Of a stretch of 64,000 nucleotides of DNA, positions 1 to 6,411 are shown piece by piece. The stretch comes from Arthrobacter echini. GTDB taxonomy: Bacteria > Actinomycetota > Actinomycetes > Actinomycetales > Micrococcaceae. A program made the translations under genes and the position numbers. The DNA lies in NCBI RefSeq assembly GCF_004803505.1, contig NZ_SSWH01000012.1, positions 1 through 64,000 on the forward strand, read 5' to 3'. Under the pieces are notes generated by a model. The model did no database searches. It saw nothing but the letters and a program-made list of their open reading frames with translations, and had not been told where the DNA came from. Every line of letters begins with the position of its first letter. The first letter of the stretch is position 1.

Positions 1-496
1 AGACGCCACACACCGGAAACATGCCATCATCGAGCAGGTCAACGCCGACCTCAAGGACAGTGCCCTGGCGCACCTGCCGTCGGGTCATTTCGGGGCCAAC
101 AGTGCCTGGCTGGTCACCGCGGTGATGGCCTACAACCTCACCCGGGCCGCCGGGGTACTCGCCGCCGGGACCTTCAGGAAAGCCAGAACAGCAACGATCC
201 GCCGCACACTCATCAACGTCCCGGCCCGCACTGCCTCCAGCGCCCGAAGGATCCGTCTTCACCTACCCCAAGCCTGGCCGTGGCACCAGGCCTGGGAGAA
301 ACTCTTCGCAGCCGTGCATCCACCACCGCAACGACCCTGACAAACAGCCCACCAGCCGGCAACGGCATCACCAAGGAACCACCGTGGAACACCACCGACA
401 GCGAGGCCGGGCACTGAACAACACCCAAAATCCAGATACCCAGCGCACCGACCAACACCCCCGAAACCCATCACCGATCGGTGGATCGAGGCTTAG
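1..496 (+). mobile_element. Right part of an IS1380-family insertion sequence
   Basis: The 3' part of an IS1380-type transposase gene is followed by about 155 non-coding bases. These end in a segment (about 472-496) that resembles the terminal inverted repeat of actinobacterial IS1380 elements, with a TCACCGATCGGTGG core and GAGGCTTA at the outer edge. The left end lies outside the window, so neither the matching repeat nor the target duplication can be checked. The outer edge is therefore an inference. The element abuts and overlaps the 3' end of the PIN toxin gene on the other strand. Confidence 0.7.
2..340 (+). CDS. IS1380 family transposase, C-terminal fragment (5' end outside window)
   Basis: The frame is open from the window edge and encodes about 112 residues. 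It begins with the stretch DATHRKHAIIEQVNADLKD, followed by HLPSGHFGANSAWL and AYNLTRAAG. These are characteristic of the C-terminal part of IS1380-family DDE transposases, where the Glu in IIEQV is in the position expected for the last catalytic acidic residue. The stop is TGA at 338-340. The N-terminal catalytic part is to the left of the window. The fragment looks undamaged, so the complete element may be active; this cannot be judged from here. Confidence 0.85.
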   Translation, partial: DATHRKHAIIEQVNADLKDSALAHLPSGHFGANSAWLVTAVMAYNLTRAAGVLAAGTFRKARTATIRRTLINVPARTASSARRIRLHLPQAWPWHQAWEKLFAAVHPPPQRP

Positions 497-992
497 ACCC
501 CTCACGCCGTGACCAGTAGCTACATTGCTTCTTAGTTGCTGCGCTGACAGAGTCCGGTCTTCTTTGCTCAATGAGGCACAACATGTCGTCGGGAGTTAGG
601 ATCTCGAACTCGACGCTGTCCGCAAAATCTTCGAAATCGGAGATGTTGGATGTGACGAGATAGTCAACACGTCCATGTATGGCTGCGGCCAAGACGTGTG
701 CGTCGAACTTGTCCTTACCTTCGAGGAACATGGGGTCGATAGAGTAGCCGGAGACTATCGCGTTGGGGAAGGACTCCGTGAGGAGTTGTCGCCATCGGCC
801 AATCTGAGCGTCCGACGCGCCAGAGTGCTTACGTCTGCGGTTGTAAATGAACTCTGCTAGTACGTCTTCGCTCCACCGAAGGTCGATGCCTTCGATGCCG
901 GAGTTCAGTGAAAGCAGACAAAACCAGTCACGCAGAGTACGGGGGTAAATGACGCTCGTGTCTAGGAAGAGGAGAGTGGGCCCCGGCTGCAT
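471..992 (-). CDS. PIN-domain toxin (VapC-like), C-terminus altered by an IS end
   Basis: A 173-residue protein with a PIN-like N-terminus (LLFLDTSVIYP) and the acidic residues expected of a metal-dependent PIN ribonuclease: Asp11, Glu42 or Glu47, Asp97 in KDKFDAH and Asp119 in TSNISDF. Such proteins are the toxin half of type II toxin-antitoxin pairs and cleave RNA. It lies 41 bp downstream of a DNA-binding protein gene on the same strand, the expected antitoxin-toxin order. The last seven codons and the stop (about 471-494) fall inside the probable inverted repeat of the IS1380 element, so the natural C-terminus has probably been replaced. The catalytic core is unaffected. RNase activity is inferred, not shown. 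Confidence 0.8.
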   Translation of the reverse strand: MQPGPTLLFLDTSVIYPRTLRDWFCLLSLNSGIEGIDLRWSEDVLAEFIYNRRRKHSGASDAQIGRWRQLLTESFPNAIVSGYSIDPMFLEGKDKFDAHVLAAAIHGRVDYLVTSNISDFEDFADSVEFEILTPDDMLCLIEQRRPDSVSAATKKQCSYWSRREGSKPRSTDR

Positions 993-1033
993 GGTCTCAG
1001 CCTATGTGCAACGGGGCCACTCGAACAGGATTA

Positions 1034-1495
1034 TCAGTCCTGGTTGAAGCTCAGTGCATCTTCGAAATTGCGCAGCGAATCGAATGAATCACGCTGCTTG
1101 CCAAGGCGGGCTTCGGCGAACTCATGTACGTCGGCGCGGTCGAAGCGTGTGTGGGAACCGACCTTGTGTGATGCTATGTCTCCGTTGGCGGCGAGTTTGA
1201 GCAAGGTCGGCCGAGAGATGCCAAGCGTTTTAGCGGCCTCTACACTTGTCATCGCCTTCGAGAACTGGGTGATACCGATGGATTGACCGGACGCCGCCAG
1301 TCGGAGAATCGTTTGCAGTAGGTTGCTGAGGTCTTCAGGCACGGTCACAGCCTCCCCTGCAGATGACTCGATGCGGATGATGAGGTCTTGGGCACCTACT
1401 TCATTGAAACGACGCGAAACCTCTTTGGCTTCAGCGGTTTGAGTAGATGTGACGTCAATGGTTCGAACGTTCTGGATGGCAGTAAGAGCAGCCAT
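1034..1495 (-). CDS. Excisionase-type HTH protein, probable antitoxin of the PIN toxin
   Basis: A 153-residue protein. The C-terminal half (about residues 82-130, including MTSVEAAKTLGISRPTLLKL and VGSHTRFDRADV) is a MerR/excisionase-type helix-turn-helix that binds DNA. The N-terminal half is not recognised. The start is the ATG at 1495, preceded by AAAGGAG eight bases upstream; the open frame continues far upstream but without a comparable ribosome site. The gene sits just upstream of the PIN gene with a 38-bp gap, so the pair reads as an antitoxin-toxin operon in which this protein would neutralise the toxin and repress the shared promoter. A promoter embedded in an inverted repeat lies directly upstream. 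Confidence 0.8.
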   Translation of the reverse strand: MAALTAIQNVRTIDVTSTQTAEAKEVSRRFNEVGAQDLIIRIESSAGEAVTVPEDLSNLLQTILRLAASGQSIGITQFSKAMTSVEAAKTLGISRPTLLKLAANGDIASHKVGSHTRFDRADVHEFAEARLGKQRDSFDSLRNFEDALSFNQD

Positions 1496-1512
1496 GAGGA
1501 GGTCTCCTTTTT

Positions 1513-1549
1513 CACTTATATCCAGCATGCGCCATATGTGTAATAAGTG
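1513..1549 (-). promoter_or_regulatory. Promoter and inverted repeat of the HTH-PIN operon
   Basis: Reading on the minus strand, TTACAC (1543-1538) and TATAAG (1520-1515) are separated by 17 bases, a good sigma-A type promoter just upstream of the antitoxin ribosome site. The arms CACTTAT (1513-1519) and ATAAGTG (1543-1549) form a perfect 7-bp inverted repeat that overlaps both hexamers. This is an arrangement suited to autorepression by the antitoxin. The rest of 1550-1740 shows nothing recognisable. Confidence 0.6.
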
Positions 1550-1740
1550 CAAGTGGAGCGTTGATGGCATCGACGGATCGGCCGCCCGGATCCTCCTCGG
1601 GTGCCCTCCCTGCTGATTGAGGTGCGCATCCTGGTCGCTTCTTAGATCTGTCGGCGAGGTGTTCCTCCGGTCACGGCAACGTTCGTAGCGCTCGAAGGAG
1701 GAAGTTGATGAAGGAAAAGATCCCGCACGAGCGTCGGCTC

Positions 1741-2427
1741 TCACTCGCGCGAGGTGATGTCGCTGCTGAGCAGGATCCTGAAGGTGTGGTCCTCGGTGAG
1801 GACGTTGACAAAGCCCGAATCGACGCTGAGGACGTAGCCGGTGATGGTGCCGTCGGTAGTGCCGATCTGTTCCTCGGGTACCCAGGGCGTCTGGACGAGT
1901 GCTGCGACGAACAGTACGGAGACACCGGTGACCCAGCCGACGCTGGTCATTGCCTTGGAGAATACGCGGCGCACACTGCTTCTCTCCGGAAGGATGCGGA
2001 TGAGGGCGAACATCCCGAACACAGCCGCTGCCGCGACAGGCAGCCACACGAGCTGGAAGCTCACGGTCAGGGCGATCATCGTGACCGCGGCCAGGACGGT
2101 GGAGAGTACGACGACGGCCTGACGACCGCGGGACGACCACACGAAGGTCGCGACCAGTAGCGGAAGGACGCCGATCAGGAGAATCGCCACCAGCAGGTAT
2201 CCGGCCATGAGCGTCCCGACCAAGAGGGCGAGGCCGTCGCTGAAGCTGATCGTGGTACTGACGGCGAAGGCGGTGTTCCAGTCGTAGCCGGAGACGGCGA
2301 GGATCCGCAGGAGCAGGAAGACGAACGCCCACGCGGCCGCCGGCGCGACTGCACCGGCGAAGCGGGCAGCAGTCCCCGAGGAGTCGCCGGAGGCGGGGTC
2401 GTTCGTCTCGTCGCGGTCAGCTGTCAC
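1741..2427 (-). CDS. Hypothetical integral membrane protein
   Basis: A 228-residue protein starting with GTG. Residues 1-20 are polar. Hydrophobic segments follow at about residues 28-45, 68-90, 105-125, 127-147 and 165-182, giving about five membrane helices. The C-terminal ~45 residues are a polar tail containing TDGTITGYVLSVDSG and ending at DITSRE, which reads like a small beta-rich domain. No family is recognised. There is no ribosome site before the GTG. A TAGCCT -10 element six bases upstream suggests a leaderless transcript. It is divergent from the ClgR/PopR-like regulator gene; whether they are functionally linked is unknown. Confidence 0.6.
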   Translation of the reverse strand: MTADRDETNDPASGDSSGTAARFAGAVAPAAAWAFVFLLLRILAVSGYDWNTAFAVSTTISFSDGLALLVGTLMAGYLLVAILLIGVLPLLVATFVWSSRGRQAVVVLSTVLAAVTMIALTVSFQLVWLPVAAAAVFGMFALIRILPERSSVRRVFSKAMTSVGWVTGVSVLFVAALVQTPWVPEEQIGTTDGTITGYVLSVDSGFVNVLTEDHTFRILLSSDITSRE

Positions 2428-2433
2428 GACACG

Positions 2434-2439
2434 AGGCTA
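2434..2439 (-). promoter_or_regulatory. -10 element TAGCCT, leaderless start of the membrane protein gene
   Basis: The hexamer on the minus strand ends six bases before the GTG start at 2427, so transcription would begin at or next to the start codon. No Shine-Dalgarno sequence is present. Confidence 0.45.
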
Positions 2440-2505
2440 CTGGTATCCGGTGCCGCTGGCCGATTTGCGCACGTGGCCATCGGCATCCCGGCGAGGAGGA
2501 CGACG

Positions 2506-2522
2506 CTCTGCTCTGAGCAGAG
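2506..2522. promoter_or_regulatory. Perfect inverted repeat, candidate operator of the ClgR/PopR-like regulator
   Basis: CTCTGCTC-T-GAGCAGAG is a perfect 8-bp inverted repeat with a one-base centre. Its core TCTGCT-CTG-AGCAGA has the same architecture as the operator reported for Streptomyces PopR (TCTGCC-N3-GGCAGA, from memory). It is centred about 49 bp upstream of the predicted transcription start of the regulator gene, a position suited to autoactivation. Confidence 0.6.
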
Positions 2523-2549
2523 GACCTGCCGCAGACTGGTGGAGCGCAG

Positions 2550-2555
2550 TACAGT
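2550..2555 (+). promoter_or_regulatory. -10 element TACAGT of the regulator gene, leaderless
   Basis: TACAGT ends eight bases before the ATG at 2564 and no ribosome-binding site is visible, so the mRNA probably starts at or very near the start codon. Confidence 0.5.
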
Positions 2556-2563
2556 GGTCCGGC

Positions 2564-2956
2564 ATGAGCGAGATCACAGATCTGACGGCGTATCGGCTCA
2601 GGCGTGAGGGTGGGCACCGGAGCTCAGAGGTCATCGACGAGCGGCGGCCCGCCGAACCGCGAGCGGCAGCGCGCAACGAGCCGCCCCGAGTAGAGCCACT
2701 GCTCCGCGAGGTGTACGGCGAAGTACTCCGTGACAACCGTCGACGGCGGGGAGAGCGGCTCTCTGATGTCGCGAGCCGGGCCGCCATCTCCCCGCAGTAT
2801 CTCTCCGAGATCGAGCGCGGGCGCAAGGATGCGTCGTCGGAAATCATCGCCGCGGTGGCTCGCGCTCTCGATGTACCGGTGCGGACGCTGAGTGCGCAGG
2901 TGACGTCACGGCTGATTCAGAGTGGTTCGTCGTCGCCTATCTGCCTCGCGGCCTGA
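2564..2956 (+). CDS. ClgR/PopR-type XRE transcriptional regulator of Clp protease genes
   Basis: A 130-residue protein with a Cro/C1-type helix-turn-helix at about residues 52-106. The recognition region SPQYLSEIERGRKDASSEI is close to that of ClgR and PopR, the activators of clp genes in actinobacteria. The C-terminus is PICLAA. A terminal Ala-Ala is the known ClpP degradation signal of PopR and ClgR, and LAA is also the end of the ssrA tag. It is convergent with, and 31 bp from, the two-clpP operon, so it is probably the regulator of that operon and itself a substrate of the protease. The start was placed at ATG 2564 because family similarity begins after it and a -10 box lies just upstream. 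Residues 1-45 are polar and probably flexible. Confidence 0.8.
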   Translation: MSEITDLTAYRLRREGGHRSSEVIDERRPAEPRAAARNEPPRVEPLLREVYGEVLRDNRRRRGERLSDVASRAAISPQYLSEIERGRKDASSEIIAAVARALDVPVRTLSAQVTSRLIQSGSSSPICLAA

Positions 2957-2987
2957 TCCCTGACCGGCATGGCACGGGGTGAAGGCA

Positions 2988-3599
2988 TTACGCCGCCGGA
3001 GCCGCTTTCCGGTACGCCACGACGTGGTCGACCACGCCGTAGTCGACGGCCTGCTGTGCATCGAGGACGAGGTTTCGATCGGTGTCACGCCTGATCCGGG
3101 CGAGAGTCTTTCCCGTATGACCGGCTAGCAACTCGCTCAGCAGCGTCGTGATGCGCTCCACCTCGTCGGTCTCGAGGATCAGATCGGGGATCGTACCGCG
3201 TCCCGTGTCGATGGTCGGCTGATGCAGGACCACACGACCACGCGGCAGGATCGAGCGAGCGCCGGGTTCACCGCCGGCCAGCAGGACCGACGCCGTGAAC
3301 GTCGCCTGTCCGATGCACGTTGTCCGCACCGGTGCCGTGACGTACTGCATCGCGTCGTACACCGCGAGCATGGCGCTGATCGAACCACCGGGCGAGTTGA
3401 TGTACAGGTCGATCGGCAGGGTCTGACTTACGGATTCCAGCTGCAGGAGCTGGGCGATCAGGGCATTGGCGACGCCGTCGTCGAGCGGGGTACCAAGGTA
3501 GATGATCCGCTCCGTCAGCAGGCTGCTGAAGATGTCCAGCGTCTGCTGCGAACCATTGCTCTGCCGCACGGTGACGTAGGGAATCGTGTAGGAGCTCAT
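2988..3599 (-). CDS. ClpP-family subunit lacking catalytic Ser and Asp (ClpR-like)
   Basis: A 203-residue ClpP fold protein that aligns without gaps to E. coli ClpP around the active site. GQATFTASVLLAGG replaces GQAASMGAFLLTAG, so the nucleophilic Ser is Phe101. His126 in VVLHQP is kept. The Asp of TERDRF is Asn176 in TDRNLV. It should therefore be inactive on its own and contribute structure, like the ClpR subunits of cyanobacteria and plastids. It resembles actinobacterial ClpP2 more than ClpP1. The start ATG overlaps the stop of the preceding clpP by 4 bp (ATGA), with GGGAGG upstream, implying coupled translation and a mixed complex. The C-terminus ends AAPAA. The housekeeping clpP1P2-clpX locus would be expected elsewhere in the genome. 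Confidence 0.88.
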   Translation of the reverse strand: MSSYTIPYVTVRQSNGSQQTLDIFSSLLTERIIYLGTPLDDGVANALIAQLLQLESVSQTLPIDLYINSPGGSISAMLAVYDAMQYVTAPVRTTCIGQATFTASVLLAGGEPGARSILPRGRVVLHQPTIDTGRGTIPDLILETDEVERITTLLSELLAGHTGKTLARIRRDTDRNLVLDAQQAVDYGVVDHVVAYRKAAPAA

Positions 3600-4210
3600 C
3601 GTGATCCTCCCAGGCTCACGGCCGGCCGCTTGCCCGGTCGGATGTCGTCCAGGTGCTCGATGATGTGGTCCACGAACCCGTAGTCCCGAGCCTCCTCGGT
3701 CGTGAACCACCGGTCACGTTGGGAATCAGCGGTGATGCGATCGATCGTCTGGCCCGTGTCGGCGGAGATGAGACGGAGCACCGTGTCGCGCGTGTGGCGC
3801 AGATCGTCGGCCTGGATGGCGATGTCCATGGCCGTTCCACCGATGCCGCCGGATCCCCGATGCAGCAGCACCCGTGCGTGCGGCAGCGCGAACCGCTTGC
3901 CGTGCATACCGGCGCTGAGGAGGAACTGCCCTGCGCTCAGGGCCAGTCCGAGGACCACTGTGGAGACGTCGTTGGGGATGAGGTTCATGACGTCGCGGAT
4001 GGCGAGCATGGCCGGCACTGAGCCTCCGGGTGAGTTGATCCACAGGCTGATGTCGCGGTGCGGATCCTCGGCGGAGAGCAGCATGAGCTGCGTGCAGAGT
4101 CTGTTGCCGCCTTCCTGATCCAGCTCCGTGCCGAGGAGCAGGATCCGATGTCCCATGAGCTGCTGGGTCAGGGTGTCGTCGAGGGATATGGGGGTGCGCT
4201 GTTCTGTCAT
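3596..4210 (-). CDS. clpP: ATP-dependent Clp protease proteolytic subunit, catalytically complete
   Basis: A 204-residue ClpP with the full triad by alignment to E. coli: Ser92 in GLALSAGQFLL, His117 in VLLHRG and Asp166 in SQRDRW. The usual HQP after the strand is HRG, and the oxyanion region SPGGSV (60-65) is kept. The sequence resembles ClpP1. It forms the proteolytic chamber of a Clp machine with a ClpX or ClpC unfoldase and, from the 4-bp gene overlap, probably pairs with the inactive subunit encoded next. The start is ATG 4210, with GAGG eight bases upstream. The upstream gap holds a GGCAGA half-site (4228-4233) but no full operator that I could recognise. Confidence 0.9.
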   Translation of the reverse strand: MTEQRTPISLDDTLTQQLMGHRILLLGTELDQEGGNRLCTQLMLLSAEDPHRDISLWINSPGGSVPAMLAIRDVMNLIPNDVSTVVLGLALSAGQFLLSAGMHGKRFALPHARVLLHRGSGGIGGTAMDIAIQADDLRHTRDTVLRLISADTGQTIDRITADSQRDRWFTTEEARDYGFVDHIIEHLDDIRPGKRPAVSLGGSR

Positions 4211-4360
4211 AGGTTCAGCCTCGAGGCGGCAGACCCCGCGGACAAGAGGACGCCGCTCACGGCAGCGCTGCTCTCAGGCGCGCTGGAGGGCAGCTTCACC
4301 TGATGGCCGCAGCGCCGCCCAGGAACAGGGGTCGGATCGAACCCTCGACGACACCGGAGG

Positions 4361-5629
4361 TCACGCCACTTCGACCGCGTCCAGGGCAGGGTTGGTCAGG
4401 AGCGGCAGCAGCGCGACCAGGGCCAGGACGACGAGTGCCATGATGGCGAACGTGGGTTGCAGGCCCAGTGCCTGTGCCAAGAAACCGCCGAGAAGTGCGC
4501 CGATCGGCATGGTGCCCCAGCCCACGAGACGGTAGGCACTGTTCACTCGCCCGAGCAGTTCGTTTGGGGTGATGCGCTGACGTAGGGAAACGATGATGAC
4601 GTTGCCCATGACGATCGCTGCGCCGCCGATGAAGAAACCACCGCCGACCAGGAGCGCACTGCTGGTCAGTGCCGGGGTGCCGATGAAGACGACGCCGCCC
4701 AGGATGGCGAAGGAGATCAGCAGTGCGCGGCCGATCCTTCGTTCTGCCCATCCCGCCAGCAGTGAACCGAGCACACTGCCGGCCGCGACGACGGAGAGCA
4801 GTACGCCGTAGCCGAGCTCGGTGAGTCCCATAGCGGACGCAGGACCGACGGCGAAGAGGACGAAGACGGCCATCATGGCGCTGGTGGCCAGGTTGAAGAT
4901 GCCCGTGAAGAGGGCCAGAGCACGAAGGACCGCGTGACTCCACAGGAACCGCAGGCCCTCGGCGATATCAGCTCTCACGCTCGCGCCACTGGTCCGGGCG
5001 GGTTTGAAGGATCCGCGGACCAGCAGCAGTGAACCGAGGGCGACGACCCACATCGCTGCCTGCGCCCCGAAGGCGAGCATCACACCTGCCGCTACCAGGA
5101 GTCCGCCCAACGGTGGCCCCACGAACTGGTTGGTGGTCAGCTCGACGGCGTAGAGCCGCCCGTTGGCACGTGACAGCTGCTCCCTGCGAACCAGCTGGGG
5201 GAGGATCGACTGCGCGGCCGTGTCGTAGACCGTCTCCGCCGTGCCGATGCCGAACGCGACGACGTAGAGCAGCGCGATAGAGCCCGCGTCGAGGACGATG
5301 ACTAGCACCAGAATGATGAGAAGGACGGCTCGAGCGCCATTCGCGGCGACCATCAGGACGCGACGGTCAGACCGGTCAGCCAGCGCACCGGCGATCAGCG
5401 CGAAGAGCAACCAGGGCAGGGTCAGGGCGAACGTGAGCCCCGCGACGAGTGCGGGGGACTGCGTGAAGCTGACAGCCACGAGCGGCAGGACGACGTGGAA
5501 GGACCCGTCCGCGAGATTCGACCAGCCCGACGACGTCCACAGGATCCAGAATCGTCGGCCGAGCACTCGCCCGACGTCGTCCTTATGGAGTGATGTCTCA
5601 GGTACCTTCATCGATGTAGATTCACACAT
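4361..5629 (-). CDS. MFS exporter (MFS_3 / EntS-like)
   Basis: A 422-residue major facilitator protein with about 12 hydrophobic segments. It has the loop 2-3 signature GALADRSDRRVLM and the N-terminal WILWTSSGWSNLADG typical of the MFS_3 group (PF05977), which exports small molecules such as siderophores or drugs. The substrate cannot be read from sequence. Translation could also start at the ATG at 5611 (MKVPETS), giving 416 residues; neither start has a clear ribosome site. It is divergent from an ArsR-type regulator, and a perfect inverted repeat overlaps the start region, so control by that regulator is likely. Confidence 0.85.
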   Translation of the reverse strand: MCESTSMKVPETSLHKDDVGRVLGRRFWILWTSSGWSNLADGSFHVVLPLVAVSFTQSPALVAGLTFALTLPWLLFALIAGALADRSDRRVLMVAANGARAVLLIILVLVIVLDAGSIALLYVVAFGIGTAETVYDTAAQSILPQLVRREQLSRANGRLYAVELTTNQFVGPPLGGLLVAAGVMLAFGAQAAMWVVALGSLLLVRGSFKPARTSGASVRADIAEGLRFLWSHAVLRALALFTGIFNLATSAMMAVFVLFAVGPASAMGLTELGYGVLLSVVAAGSVLGSLLAGWAERRIGRALLISFAILGGVVFIGTPALTSSALLVGGGFFIGGAAIVMGNVIIVSLRQRITPNELLGRVNSAYRLVGWGTMPIGALLGGFLAQALGLQPTFAIMALVVLALVALLPLLTNPALDAVEVA

Positions 5630-5633
5630 CGAT
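5610..5633. promoter_or_regulatory. Perfect inverted repeat between MFS and ArsR-type genes
   Basis: ATCGATGT (5610-5617) and ACATCGAT (5626-5633) are exact reverse complements separated by eight bases. A related copy in opposite orientation, ATCTACAT, lies at 5658-5665, complementary to ATGTAGAT at 5614-5621. The position across the MFS start and before the regulator -10 box is right for an operator. Confidence 0.6.
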
Positions 5634-5671
5634 GGAGAAAATTCAATGGATGGGTCGATCTACATTCTTCC

Positions 5672-5677
5672 TATGCT
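5672..5677 (+). promoter_or_regulatory. -10 element TATGCT of the ArsR-type regulator, leaderless
   Basis: TATGCT ends six bases before the ATG at 5684. No convincing ribosome site is present, so a leaderless transcript is likely. Confidence 0.4.
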
Positions 5678-5683
5678 TGTCGG

Positions 5684-6250
5684 ATGAGCGATCAGTCGAA
5701 GAATCGGCAGCCATCGACGCAGGCGCCGCCCGAGGCCCGCCAGCGGCGTCCTGCGACAGCACGGGAGGCGAAGGCCCTCTCCCATCCACTGCGTCTGCGG
5801 ATCCTGCGCCTGTGCGGGTTGGACGAGCTGACGAACAAGCAGCTGGCCGACAGGCTCGAGCAGGATCCGGGCACGGTGCTCTACCATGTCCGGCAGCTGG
5901 TGAACGCGGGCTTCCTCGAGCAGGGCGATGTCCGCACGGGGACCAGCGGGGCCCTGGAGAAGCCGTACCGCTCCACCGGACGATCCTGGTGGCTCAGTGA
6001 CGCGCTCACCGGCACGGAGTCCGATGCCGCAATGGCGCCGGTCGAAGCGTTCCAGGAGGAGCTGCGCGAGGCTGGTCCGGAATCGATCAGCACACTCGCC
6101 CGGTTCACCCTCCACCTGTCGCCCGACGACGCCCGAGTACTCGACGAACGGCTGCAGGAGCTACTGGACGAGTACATCAGCACCGACGATGAGCGCAGCC
6201 ACCTCCCGGTGCACGGAGGCATCGTCGTCCTCCACAGTCTTCGGCCGTAG
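5684..6250 (+). CDS. ArsR-type winged-helix transcriptional regulator
   Basis: A 188-residue protein with a winged HTH of the HTH_20/ArsR type at about residues 25-90 (KALSHPLRLRILRLC, then DRLEQDPGTVLYHVRQLV). No cysteine-rich metal site is visible around the recognition helix. The C-terminal half (about 95-188) is an unrecognised effector or dimerisation region with several acidic helices. The divergent MFS exporter is the probable target, which makes this a ligand-responsive repressor of efflux. The inverted repeat in the shared upstream region is the candidate binding site. The ligand is unknown. Confidence 0.8.
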   Translation: MSDQSKNRQPSTQAPPEARQRRPATAREAKALSHPLRLRILRLCGLDELTNKQLADRLEQDPGTVLYHVRQLVNAGFLEQGDVRTGTSGALEKPYRSTGRSWWLSDALTGTESDAAMAPVEAFQEELREAGPESISTLARFTLHLSPDDARVLDERLQELLDEYISTDDERSHLPVHGGIVVLHSLRP

Positions 6251-6411
6251 CTTACGGACCATCTGCGCCACGAAGGAACCGGAGCTCATCCGGATATCCC
6301 CCTCGCACACCGCGCGCTGCCATTTCGCCGTCGAGGTCTCGAAGACCTGATGCAGTCGATTCTGCGGATGCTGAAACGATCAAGGCCAGAGAGCCGAGAA
6401 GGAGTCACCCA

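Noticed and set aside
1550..1740. A small plus-strand gene beginning near 1705
   Set aside because: The frame runs antisense through the membrane protein gene and its product has no family features, despite a ribosome-site-like AAGGAGGAAG.
4211..4360. Possible ClgR box (CGC-N5-GCG) upstream of the two clpP genes
   Set aside because: Several CGC triplets were checked, and none has GCG at a five-base spacing. Only short palindromes (GCCTCGAGGC, GCAGCGCTGC) and a GGCAGA half-site remain.
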